Positions 1 to 9,700 of a DNA stretch of 64,000 nt are shown here, in pieces; positions within the stretch are counted from its first letter, which is position 1; the number at the start of each line of letters is the position of its first letter. The notes under the pieces are model-generated. The model was not told where the DNA came from, ran no database searches, and saw nothing but the letters and a program-made list of their open reading frames with translations. The stretch is from CAZCPB01 sp044223975. Lineage in GTDB: Bacteria > Planctomycetota > Phycisphaerae > Phycisphaerales > UBA1924. The translations under genes were made by a program, and so were the position numbers. The stretch lies in assembly GCA_044223975.1 (NCBI GenBank), contig JBGALI010000011.1:62001-126000 (forward strand). The letters run 5' to 3'.

Positions 1-1157
1 GCTTCCTCGGCCGCCGATTCCACGCGCAGGACGGGTGTCAGTCCGAGCACCGTCCGCTGCAGGGCGAACGAGTCTTCGCCTCGCTTCACGCGAGCGATCT
101 GGAGCTCCGCCCGCGGCCGCACCGGCACCGTCACGCGCCCCGCCTCATCGGCGAGCTCGATCTCAAACTCGCGCCCCCCGGACGCACGCGCGGCGCGGTT
201 CAGGTCCTCCTCGCCGCGCACGTTCCGATCGCTGCCGATGCGCACGAGCGCCATGCCGGGGCGCACGCCCGGGAGGCCCGACTTGGGGAGCGACGCCTCG
301 ATCTCCTCGCGCAGCTTGACCGACTTGGCGGTAATCACCTTCGCGGTGCGCGGGGGCTCAACCCCCAGCTCCAGCAGCCCCGTCTGCGTCCCGACCTTGG
401 GCGTGATGTCAAACCGCAGCGCCTCGGGCAGTCCCGCGCGCTCGACCTTGAGCTTGATCGCCTCTCCCCGGTGCGCCATGGCGGTTGCCAGCGTCAGGTC
501 GCTGAACGAGTCCGGGCGCGAGCCGTCGAGTTCCAGGATCCGATCCCCCGGCCGCAGGCCCGGCTCGGTCACGTGCAGCGATGCCGCGTTGTTGGCGACC
601 GCCAGCGCCGCTGCAGACCCGGGCGCCACATCCCCGATCACCGGCGGCTCGGTCGCGAGCCCCACGCGGAACACCAGCACAAAGATGCACGCCGCGGCAA
701 TGATGTTCGCCACCACCCCCGCGGAGATCACGATCATCCGCTTCCACACCGGGCAGCGCTGGTACGAGTCGGGCGCCTCGCTGACGGCGTTTGGGTCCGT
801 GTCGTCCTGCCCGAGCATCTTGACGTAGCCGCCGAACGGCAGGACGTTCAAGCGATACTCGGTGGGGCTGAGTTCGTGGTAGGTGGCACGGGCGCCTTCG
901 GCGATAGTCTCGCCCGCCGCGGTCGCCCGCTGTCGATCGATGTACTCCTGCTCGCTCGACCCGCGCCGCCAGCCCAGGCCCTTGCGCCAGCTCACGATCG
1001 CAGGGCCCATCCCCACCGCGAACGCCAGCACCCGGATCCCCGCCCATCGCGCGGCAAGGAAGTGACCCAGTTCGTGGATCACGATGAGAAGGCCAAACCC
1101 CAGCACGACCAGGAGCAGGTCGAACGCCGAGCCGAGAGTCGCGGGAAGGTCGGACAT
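1..1157 (-). CDS. rseP: RIP site-2 protease RseP (partial, C-terminal part beyond the window)
   Basis: Membrane-embedded zinc protease of the M50/RseP family, which in other bacteria cleaves anti-sigma factors and signal-peptide remnants inside the inner membrane. The zinc motif HELGH is at residues 28-32 in the first membrane helix. LPFGGYVKM follows near residue 110, and a membrane segment (MIVISAGVVANIIAA) leads into PDZ-like sequence containing LRPGDRILELDG. A second PDZ-like stretch (GVRPGMALVRIGSD) follows before the window edge, so the PDZ pair is visible but the C-terminal LDG membrane helix is not. The start ATG is preceded by AGGA seven bases upstream. About 385 codons are present. 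The call is firm; the substrate is unknown. Confidence 0.93.
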   Translation of the reverse strand, partial: MSDLPATLGSAFDLLLVVLGFGLLIVIHELGHFLAARWAGIRVLAFAVGMGPAIVSWRKGLGWRRGSSEQEYIDRQRATAAGETIAEGARATYHELSPTEYRLNVLPFGGYVKMLGQDDTDPNAVSEAPDSYQRCPVWKRMIVISAGVVANIIAAACIFVLVFRVGLATEPPVIGDVAPGSAAALAVANNAASLHVTEPGLRPGDRILELDGSRPDSFSDLTLATAMAHRGEAIKLKVERAGLPEALRFDITPKVGTQTGLLELGVEPPRTAKVITAKSVKLREEIEASLPKSGLPGVRPGMALVRIGSDRNVRGEEDLNRAARASGGREFEIELADEAGRVTVPVRPRAELQIARVKRGEDSFALQRTVLGLTPVLRVESAAEE

Positions 1158-1240
1158 GGAGGATCCTAAGCGGTGCGGGCGCGTGCGTGGCGTGGAGTGG
1201 GGGGGTTCCCCCGCATCATCGGTGATCACGATCCCATGAA

Positions 1241-1276
1241 TAAAGCAGAAGGCCCGGGCGTGCGGCCCGGGCCTTC
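1241..1276 (-). terminator. Rho-independent-type terminator of the redoxin gene
   Basis: A perfect 11-bp stem (1248-1258 with 1266-1276; GAAGGCCCGGG pairing with CCCGGGCCTTC) with a 7-base loop lies 52 bases past the redoxin stop codon. On the minus strand it is followed by TGCTTTATT, a short T-rich run. Confidence 0.8.
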
Positions 1277-1327
1277 CAGGTTCAGCGGGGCCGCCATTCG
1301 TACGGCGGCCGGAGTGCGGCGGATCGG

Positions 1328-2032
1328 TCAGTTCTTGTACTTGACCGCGCAGCCGTACGGCTTGGTTTCCTTGGTCGTGACGGGCTTGCCGGCCAGCAGC
1401 TCGTCGATCGCCTTGGCGATGTAGTTGGTCTTGCCGAGGGATTCGCTGCTGTCGTCGTCGGGGGCGCCCATGTAGGCGACCTTTCCGTCGGCGCCGATCA
1501 CGACCGTGAAGGGCGTGTTGCGGGCGTGGTAGGCCTTGCCCGTGGTGCCGCTCTCGTCGAGCAGGATCGGGAACGCGATGGCCCAGTCCTTCTTGGCCTT
1601 GGCGTTGCGCTCCTTGCCGGAGCCGGTGCTGCCCGGGGCGCCCGAGTTGATGGCGTAGAACTGGACCTTGTCGCCGTACTTCTTGTTAAGGTCAACAAAG
1701 GTCTTGTTGGTCTCGTAGTGCTTGACCACGTAGGGGCACTCGGCGTTGAACCACGTCAGAACCACGATCTTCCCCGACGACGAGCTGAGCTTGTGCTCCT
1801 TGCCGTCGGTGTCCGTGAGGACAAAGTCGGGGGCGGCCTGGCCGACCGCGATCTTGTCAGACTTCTTGTCGTCCTTCTTGGCCTCGGCGGGCTGCGCCGG
1901 CTTGGCGGTCGGCTGGGCGGTGTGCGCGGGCTTGGCGGCCGGCTGGGTGGGGGTCTGCGCCAGCGCCAGGGGGGCGCCGATCGCCACAGCGGCGATCATT
2001 CCAAGCAACGTCGAGGCCTTGTTCGATTTCAT
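1328..2032 (-). CDS. Secreted redoxin (AhpC/TSA-like thioredoxin fold)
   Basis: Exported thioredoxin-fold protein of 234 residues. An N-terminal signal peptide ends near ALAQ (residue 26), followed by a Pro/Ala/Lys-rich linker to about residue 60. The redoxin domain starts at APDFVLTDTDGKEH. The active-site region reads WFNAECPYVVKH, so it has one Cys followed by Pro rather than CxxC. A further Cys lies in the C-terminal YGCAVKYKN. This arrangement resembles redoxin-domain proteins I associate with planctomycetes. Reaction and partner are not known; peroxide or disulfide chemistry in the periplasm is the reasonable guess. It is a single gene with its own terminator. Confidence 0.85.
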   Translation of the reverse strand: MKSNKASTLLGMIAAVAIGAPLALAQTPTQPAAKPAHTAQPTAKPAQPAEAKKDDKKSDKIAVGQAAPDFVLTDTDGKEHKLSSSSGKIVVLTWFNAECPYVVKHYETNKTFVDLNKKYGDKVQFYAINSGAPGSTGSGKERNAKAKKDWAIAFPILLDESGTTGKAYHARNTPFTVVIGADGKVAYMGAPDDDSSESLGKTNYIAKAIDELLAGKPVTTKETKPYGCAVKYKN

Positions 2033-2171
2033 CGTGCGATTCTCCGGCCCGCCGCGTGGCGGGCGCCGTTCAAGACCGAGCCGCGCGGCACCTTGCCGGC
2101 GATGGTCCTGGGTGTTCCAGTGATGGGATGGTCAGAAGGTGGTACGCCGTGGCGCGAAAGGCGTTCCCCGG

Positions 2172-3068
2172 TCAACGCGGGCGCCCGGCATGAATGGAAT
2201 AGTAGGCCACGCCGCCGGAAGACCCCTTCCATACCGCGAGCACGCCCGTAACTGCTTTCTGGGAATCGAGTTGCGATCCGGCTACCCGAAGACGAAGGTG
2301 ATCGGTTTCAGTCCGGGTGTCCGCGATAGGCTCGGCAAGATCCGCGCATTCCAGTCCCGGATAGAACTCAAGCGCCGTCACCCCCTTGGCCAAGATTACG
2401 AGTGTGGTGGGGGGAGTGACTCCGCCGGCCCCCCAGCGCACCACGATGCCCTCAGTGTCGGGCTCAAGCGTGCGCGGCACGCGGGCCCGGGCCTTTTCGA
2501 TGAGCTCGGCGTTCGCCTCTGCCGGGCGTGCGGCGCCGTCCGCGGACACCCGCAGGGTTACCTCGCTGGTGCCACGCTCCAGCAGGCACACCTTCTCGCA
2601 GACCAGCCAAGAACACTCCGCGCGGATCGCAAGCGGCCGGTCCGCCTGCGCGTCCTTTCCGACCGTCAGCGGCACAATGAGCGTGACTTCTGTCTCGTAG
2701 ATGTGGTCGATGATGTCGCCCGCCATGACGTGGCGCGACGGCGCGGGCCAGAGCATCGGACCCGCCGTCACCCCGGGCGGAAGGTCGAGATTGACCTTCG
2801 GCGCCTGGCCCGTGTCGTTCTTGCCGTTCCAGTACAGGTGCCACCCCGGCTCGATGGTGAACCTGACTCCCAGGTCCACGGTCGACCCCGGCGTGGCCGA
2901 TTCGACGGCCAGGATCAGGCAGGGCTGGGCATGAAGCGGGCGGGGCTCATCCTTTTCCGGCGCCGCGGTCCCCTGTGCCAAGGCCGTCCCGATCGTCGCG
3001 AGCCAGCACACGATCGCGAGAGCAGCCGTCGGGGATGGCGGACGGCGGACGCGGGAGAGGCTTGGCAT
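2172..3068 (-). CDS. Secreted nDsbD-like domain protein (DsbD_N, standalone)
   Basis: Predicted periplasmic protein of 298 residues with a signal peptide ending near ALAQG. The body matches the N-terminal domain of DsbD-type disulfide reductases: EPGWHLYWNGKNDTG, then WPAPSRH, then ECSWLVCEKVCLLERG with the family's Cys pair. The membrane and C-terminal thioredoxin domains of full DsbD are absent, so it probably accepts electrons from, or passes them to, separate proteins. The neighbouring redoxin (1328-2032) is a possible partner, by position only. The ATG at 3068 was chosen; a TTG two codons upstream is possible. It is divergent from the rhodanese gene. Confidence 0.8.
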   Translation of the reverse strand: MPSLSRVRRPPSPTAALAIVCWLATIGTALAQGTAAPEKDEPRPLHAQPCLILAVESATPGSTVDLGVRFTIEPGWHLYWNGKNDTGQAPKVNLDLPPGVTAGPMLWPAPSRHVMAGDIIDHIYETEVTLIVPLTVGKDAQADRPLAIRAECSWLVCEKVCLLERGTSEVTLRVSADGAARPAEANAELIEKARARVPRTLEPDTEGIVVRWGAGGVTPPTTLVILAKGVTALEFYPGLECADLAEPIADTRTETDHLRLRVAGSQLDSQKAVTGVLAVWKGSSGGVAYYSIHAGRPR

Positions 3069-3149
3069 GCACAACTGTGCGCGAGGTGCGACGCCGAATC
3101 AACCCGCCGGGGTCGCGGCCGGTGTCGGGCGTGCGTGCCTGGACGCGGG

Positions 3150-3155
3150 TACGCT
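3150..3155 (+). promoter_or_regulatory. -10-like box TACGCT, leaderless spacing
   Basis: The box lies six bases before the ATG of the rhodanese lipoprotein, and no Shine-Dalgarno lies between them. It is one of a recurring set in this window (see findings). Confidence 0.5.
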
Positions 3156-3161
3156 TTGCCC

Positions 3162-3614
3162 ATGATCAGAACCATTGCCGTGTTCGGCTCGCTCGTCGTC
3201 TCCGCCGTGGCCCTCACGGGGTGCAAAGACGTTGACGACAAGGACATCGAGTTCGCATCGCTCTCGGACGTGAAGTCGCTCCGCGAGTCGCTCGTCAAGG
3301 ACCCCAAGGCCGGGCTGATCATCGACGCCCGCGCGGCCAAGTATTACGCCGCCGAGCACATCCCGGGCGCCACCAACTACCAACTCCCCGACTTTGACGA
3401 CAAGGCCACCCAGCGTCCGACCATCGAGGCGTACGACGAATTGATCGTCTACGGGAACAACCCCGGCAGCCCCGAGGCAAAGGGCCTGACCAAGCGGCTC
3501 ATGCACATCGGGTATTCCAGCGTGCTCATGTACGCGGGCGGCCTCGAGGAATGGAAGGACGCCGGGATGCCGGTCGAGAAGGGGCGTGACTCGCTGCCCG
3601 CGCCGGAGCGGTGA
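3162..3614 (+). CDS. Rhodanese-fold lipoprotein lacking the catalytic Cys
   Basis: Lipoprotein of 150 residues with lipobox LTGC at the end of a 20-residue signal peptide. The remainder is a single rhodanese homology domain: GLIIDARAAKYYAAEHIPGATN is the usual first half, with the HIPGA signature. In active rhodaneses a Cys-containing loop follows the DELIVY strand; here the loop reads YGNNPGSPEAKG with no Cys. Sulfurtransferase activity is therefore unlikely, and a binding or structural role is more plausible. The start is supported by the -10-like box six bases upstream. The gene converges on the giant repeat protein. Confidence 0.82.
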   Translation: MIRTIAVFGSLVVSAVALTGCKDVDDKDIEFASLSDVKSLRESLVKDPKAGLIIDARAAKYYAAEHIPGATNYQLPDFDDKATQRPTIEAYDELIVYGNNPGSPEAKGLTKRLMHIGYSSVLMYAGGLEEWKDAGMPVEKGRDSLPAPER

Positions 3615-3672
3615 GCCTCAGTTGCCTCTTGTCTTGTCCCGACTCGTTCTTATTCCATCGACACAAATGAAA

Positions 3673-3698
3673 ACGGGCGGGGCCCAAGCCCCGCCCGT
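3673..3698. terminator. Bidirectional hairpin terminator
   Basis: A perfect 11-bp stem (ACGGGCGGGGC pairing with GCCCCGCCCGT) with a 4-base CCAA loop lies between convergent genes ending at 3614 (+) and 3727 (-). The minus-strand exit is T-rich (TTTTCATTTG); the plus-strand exit is cggttta. Confidence 0.8.
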
Positions 3699-3726
3699 CG
3701 GTTTATCGTTCGAATATCGCCGACGC

Positions 3727-6700
3727 TCAGGTCGGGATCGTCGTCAGGTCGTTGGTGAGCCCCAGCGGCACGCCGGAGCTGGTCCACCCGCCGCCCAGCA
3801 CAAGGTCGTAGTGGGTGAGCGTGGCCACCACCGGCACCGGGGCGCTGGCCTCGATCGAGAACACGTTGATGCCCGGGCGATCGATGATGAGCTCCGGCGC
3901 CTCGTGGAGCTTGAGCTGGCCGAAGCCGAACGCGGCCACCGGGATGTTGAAGGTGATGAAGTCGGTCGTCCCGGTGAAGAGCAGCTTCACCGTGATGATC
4001 GTCGCGGCGTTCGTCGGGTTGTAGAGGTTCACGGTCTCGAAGTACTTCGAGCCCGCAAGCTCGGTGTTGATGAACCCGTCGCCGGAGAGCAGGGTGTTGG
4101 TGCCCGCCGCGATGGCGGAGGCGGTTGCGTCGGCGTCGCCGAGCTGCGTCTGGGCCGTCGTCATGACGATCGGGATGTTGGACGTGTACGTGATCGCCGC
4201 CGCCTGGCTGTCGACCATCTGGAGCGATGCGCCCTTGAGCACGATGGTCGTGCGCGCGGGGATGGTGTACGCCGTTACCTTCGGCGGCAGGCCAGCCGTG
4301 AGGTACGTGCGGGTGACCTGCACGTTGGCGGTGGTGCTGTTGGGGTTGAAGAGCGTGATCTCGCCGGTCACGGTGCTGCTGTTGGTGAGCGAGGGCGACA
4401 CGCCCTTGTTGGCCCCGCCCTCGGGGTTGCCGAACAGGCCGTAGCCCGCGCCGTTGGCCAGGTCGTAGTGGCTGAGCGAGGCCACGATGCCCGACGCGGC
4501 GAACGCCGCGTTGTCCACCGCGTTGGTGGCCTTGGCGGTCACGACCACGCCCATGATCTCGACCGGGAGCTGCGGCAGGTCCTTGATGCTCAGGCCGAAG
4601 CGCCGGTTGGAGTGCACGACGTTGTTGGGCCCCAGGTCGATCACGATCGGCCCGGCGCTGGTGTACGCCGTCGTCGTCACGGTGACATCGAAGGGGTTGG
4701 GGTTGAAGTACAGGAGGTAGTCCTCGACCGCGCCGGGGTTCTTCTCGACGCGACCGAACGTCCACGTCGCGCTGACCTTCTCGGTGAAGGGGTCGCCCAC
4801 GGTCGAGCCGAAGTCGTAGTGCGCCATGGTGGCGCCCAGCGGGGCGTTGGACTCGATCACCAGCGTGTAGGGGGTGAACTGGCGCATCCCCGAGAACGCG
4901 TTGCCGCGCGGGTCGCTGGTGGTCACGCCGCCGCGCGACCCGGCCTTGATGACCAGGTTGTTGTAGATGACCGTCGGCGGGATGACGTTGTTGATGTCCT
5001 CGTAGTACGCGATGACGCTGTAGGTCACGTCGAAGGCGTTGTTGTTGGAGATCGAGGCAAACTCGTAGATCGAGGGGCTCGAGTAGCCCTCGGGGAAGTA
5101 CAGGTACTGCTTCTTGGGCTCGGAGTTGACCAGGATCGTGTAGGCGCCGGTCGTGGTGCTCACCCCGCTCACGATGGCGTAGTAGTCGCCCGGGGCGCTG
5201 TCGAACCGGACCGCCGCGGTGGCCCCGGGGATGCCGGCCGCGTCGCTGGTGACCACGGAGTTCTCGTTCGGCGCGTTCAGGATGGTGAGCGTGGCGTCGA
5301 GCGTGGCGCCCGACGCGGTCACGACCTGGATGAACACGGTGTCGGGAACCTTGACGCCCTGGGGGATCGTGAACTTGAACAGGTCGCGGTCGCCCGCGGC
5401 CTCGATGTTGTCCGTGAACTGGCCGTCGCCGGTCCGCGAGTTGAGCCCGATGAGCGTGGGGTTGTTGAAATCGATCGCGCCGGGGTCGCCGCCGCCGGTG
5501 CCCGAGGTGGTGTTGACGTCGAGGCGGTACTCGCCCGTGAGCGTGGCCGGCGGGGCCTGCCCGGTGAGCGAGCTGACCAGCACGTAGTACTTCTGGCCCT
5601 GCACGCCGTTGGGGAATGAGAAGGTGACGACGCTGGGGGTCGTCGAGTTGGGCAGCACGGTGGTCGACACGTCGCCGCCGGGCAGCAGCGTGCCCGAGCT
5701 GTCAAAGAGCCGCAGGCGCGGCGCAAACTTCCCGAGGATGCTCGCGTAGCTCACGAGCGTGACCGACACCGGGCCGTTGCGGATGGGCAGGAAGTAGAAC
5801 AGGTCCGTGTCGTTGTCGGGCGAGAGCTGCGGGTTGGCCGGGTTGCCGACCTCGCCGGTGCCCACGGACCCGTCGCCGGTGGTGCCGTTGAGCGGCACCA
5901 GCGACGCGAGCGGGAACTCACCCTCGTTGGGGTAGTCGTCGATGGCCGGGGCGGTGACGCTGACGGTGTATGCACCGAAGCGGCCGCCGGTGTTCTCAAC
6001 CAGCACGTAGTACGTCTGGTTCCGCGTGACGGTGAACAGCCCGGTGTCGGCGGGGTCGAAGCCCCCGCCCGGCTCGGAGGCCGTCCCCGTCGCGAGGGTT
6101 ACGGGCGCGCCGCTCACGAGCTTGATCACCGTGACCTTCGGCACGGCGGTGCTGCCGTTGGGCCGCGAGACGACCACCCGGGCCTGGCCGCCCGCGGGGG
6201 CGATGAACAGGAACAGGTCGGAGTCCGCGAGCTTCTCCGTGGTGCCCGGGCTGGTGCCCTGTCCGGTGGCGGCGTCGACGCTGATCGGGGAGGCGAACGC
6301 GTACTCGCCGGCGTCGGGATGGTCGTCGGTTGCGGGGAAGCTCAGCGTGAGCTTGTAGCTGCCGTAGTCGACCGTCGGGTCCGACCCGCTCACCACGACG
6401 TAGTAGTACGGGAACGCCTGGCCGGTGGGGCCAAAGACGCGTGCCGGGGTCGGGGCGAAGGTCGCCTGGGCCGAGAGGTTGCCGGCCGAGATGTTGTCGT
6501 TGAACGCGATCCGCTGCAGGAAGGGGTGGCCGAGGGTGTCGACGTTGACCTCGTAGATCGTCACGAACGGGTTGAGCGTCTGCGACGACTGGCTCGAGAC
6601 CGTCAGCGTCATGGGCTTGTAGTCTTCGGCGATGAACCGGTACACGTCCGTGTCGCCCGGCTGCTCGATCGCGCCGAGCGCCTCGCCGCTTCCCAGGAAG

Positions 6701-9700
6701 TCGTACTGCGTGAGGATCGGGGCAAAGGGCAGTTCGCTGGCGTCCGACACGTCGTCGGTGTACGGCATGCCCGAGAGCGCCAGCGTGTAACCGCCCAGCG
6801 TGCCCGCGCTGCCGATCACGCGGATGTAGAACTGCTCCCCGGCCCGGACCGGGAACTGCAGCGTGATCGAGCCGTTGGACGACGCGGTGCCGCCCGTGAG
6901 CAGCGTCACGGCGCCGTCGAAGACCTCGACGTCGGGGATCACCGTCGAGCCAAGGGTGCGCTGCACCGTCAGCGAGACCGTGCCGCGGGCCGGGGCCACG
7001 AACACGAACGCGTCGATGTCCGTGTTGGTGTTGATTGTGCCCGACGTGCCGCCGGTGCCGTTTGTGCCGGGGTTGATCGAGTTGAAAACAATCGGGATCG
7101 GCGTCGCGAAGGCGGGTGTGTCGCTGTGATCGTCGGTGACCGGGTCCAGGTCCGACATCGCGTTGAGCAGGAGCTGGTACGCGCCGCTGGCGTGGCGCCA
7201 GTCGGTCTCCTCGGGCGGCCGCGCCACGCGGTTGGCCACGTCGGCCGGGGCGCCGTCGACCCACTTCTGCCCGTTCTCAACCTGGATGTAGTAGAACTCG
7301 CCCTCGACCACGGGGAACACGACCCGCGGGTCGCGCCGTGTGAACCGGAACGAGCCCAGCGTGCCCACGTTGACGGGGTCTCCCGGGTCGCCGGTCACGC
7401 CGGGGTTGTTATTGTTGTAGTCGATCTGCGTGAAGTCGCCGTCGAAGATGCGCAGGGCGCCGTCCAGCGGGCTCTCGAACGACCTGGTGATCGTGTTCGG
7501 CACGCCGTTGACGTACTCTGTGAACTCGCCGTTGAAATCGACGGTGCTCAGCCGCACCTCGACGAAGCCCGTCGCCTCGGCGCGGAAGCGGTACACGTCC
7601 GACTCGTCGACGCTGTAAATGTTGCCGTATTCGGACAGGAACGCCACCGACTGCGCACTGGCACCGCCCTTGAACGTGCGGATGATCGGCGCCTGGTTCA
7701 CCGGCGCCACGTAATCCGTCTGGTCGCCCGTGGTCGGGGACGTCCCGAGCACAAACGCGTTGCCGAAGTCGCCCGCCTGCGCGGGATCGGAGAACGCGCC
7801 GTTGGGCGCCGTGTCCGGCGTCGGCACCAGCGGCGGGCGAGCATCGGCGATCACCGTGATCTTGTACCGGCCCACGCCCACGCCTGTGTCGATGCTCACT
7901 TCCAGGTAATACCGCTCGCCGGCCCACATCGGGGGCAGTCGGATCGAGTTCACGTCGACGCCCGGCAGGGCGCGGGCGGGGTCCAGGCCGCCGGCGCGGC
8001 CCGTGTCGAAGGGCCAGGTGCTCCCGTAGCCCAGCTCCGAGCTCCAGCCCGGGAGCGCATCGATGTTGGCGTTGGTGTAGATGAGCTGGAACTTCGAGTC
8101 GTACAGCCGCACCTGCATATTCGCGTAGCCCTCAAAGTCGGGCTCGACGATGATGTTCACGCGCGAGGCGGGGCGGTCGTTGCGGTCCCAGAAATTCGGG
8201 TTGCCGTCGTCGAACGCCGCGAGCGCGAATACGGCCCCGCTGGTGCCGTTCTCGGTCGGGAACGTGTTGGTCGCGTTGGCCACCGGCGCGCCGCCAGCAC
8301 CCATCGCGTGCCACGTGAACCCGGTCGGGCTGAACGGGTCAAAGTCCAAGCGAGCCATGTTGTTCGCAGGAGCCCCGTCCGCCTGCGTGAACAGGCCGCC
8401 GGCGTAGAGCAGTGGGTCCTCGGTGATCCCCGTGTCGGTGTCCGCGAGAACCGAGAAAGCGTTCACCGTGCCGTTAATGTCCCCGTTGCCCCCGATCGCG
8501 GACCAGCCTTGGGCCACTGCTGGGTCGCTGAAGTTGTAGAGCGCCGCATGCCCGGCGGTCGTGGTCGTGCCGTTCACCCGCGTGAACGCACCGCCCACCA
8601 CAATGAACTCGGGCAGGTCGGGGAACCCGCCGGCCCCGTCCGGGTCGGCCGGATCCCACTTGGCCAGGGCGTTGACGGCCCCGTTCGTGCCGTTATTGAG
8701 CGCCTTCCACCCGACGTAGGCGTAGCTGCCCTGGACTTGAACGCCGATCTCGCCATCCCAGTACGCGAAGTTGTTGACGGTGATACTGCCGCTTGCGTCC
8801 TTTGCAGTCACGAAACTGCCACCGACGATGAGGCCCGGCGGCGGGTCGGTCGCGGGGCCGCTCCCATCAGGGTCGGGAGGGTCGTACGCCAGAAGCGCGT
8901 TCACGACCCCGCTGGTCCCGTTGCTGGCGTTTGTGCCGAGCGGAAACCAGTGGAAGGTCGGGTTGGTCGACGCGTAATCGGAAGCAAAGGTAGCGATGTT
9001 GGTCGCCGGTTGACTCGCCACCGAGGTGAACGATCCGCCGATCGCCATGGCCACAGTGGCCGGGGGATCTACGAGCGGCCCTCCCTCCCCGTCGGGGTCG
9101 CCTAGATCCTCAATGTACTGAGTGATGGCGCGGACGCTCGGAGCCCCTGCGGAGTTGGCGACCGTTGCAAACGTCGAAAGGGACGTACCGTCCCACCGCA
9201 GGAGTTGACCGAAGTCTCCGCCGATGAACAGAGACGGCACGAGGTCGGTCCCCGGGCCAGCACCGTCGATGTCGGGCAGGTCCACGACCGCCATCGACCG
9301 CACGACGCGCGGAGTCGTTGTCCCCGGGACCGCGAACCAGAAGTAATCGCCGCGGTTGGGGTCATAGACGTACGCCGCAAGTCCGTTGACGGTGATGACG
9401 TCGGTCGGCGCGGGCCCGTTGGTCGCGGTAGTGAAGTTGCCGCCCACGAACAGGATCGGCTGCGTGGTCCCCGGCGCCGTATACGACGCCATGGCGAACA
9501 CGCTGCCGTTGAGGCCCAGGCGCGCCGGCCAGTAGTCCCCCGCGTCCCACGCGGCGATGTGGTTCGTGATGTTGGCGATGTTGTTGGTGACCGTGCCGGC
9601 GTTGGTGAAGCTGCCGCCCACGTAGAGCGACGTGCCGTTGTCGTCGTTGCTGCCCGTGTAGGTGCCCTGCTGGTCGAGCTGGGGAATGAAGCTGAACAGG

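Noticed and set aside
3586..5619. A 677-codon plus-strand frame overlapping the giant protein gene
   Set aside because: Composition is Arg/Val/Gly-rich, no domain, and it runs through the hairpin terminator at 3673.
6319..9105. A 928-codon open frame on the plus strand, opposite the giant protein gene
   Set aside because: It is Arg/Gly/Val-rich with no domain and no signal peptide, typical of an antisense frame in high-GC DNA. The minus-strand protein has clear repeats throughout.
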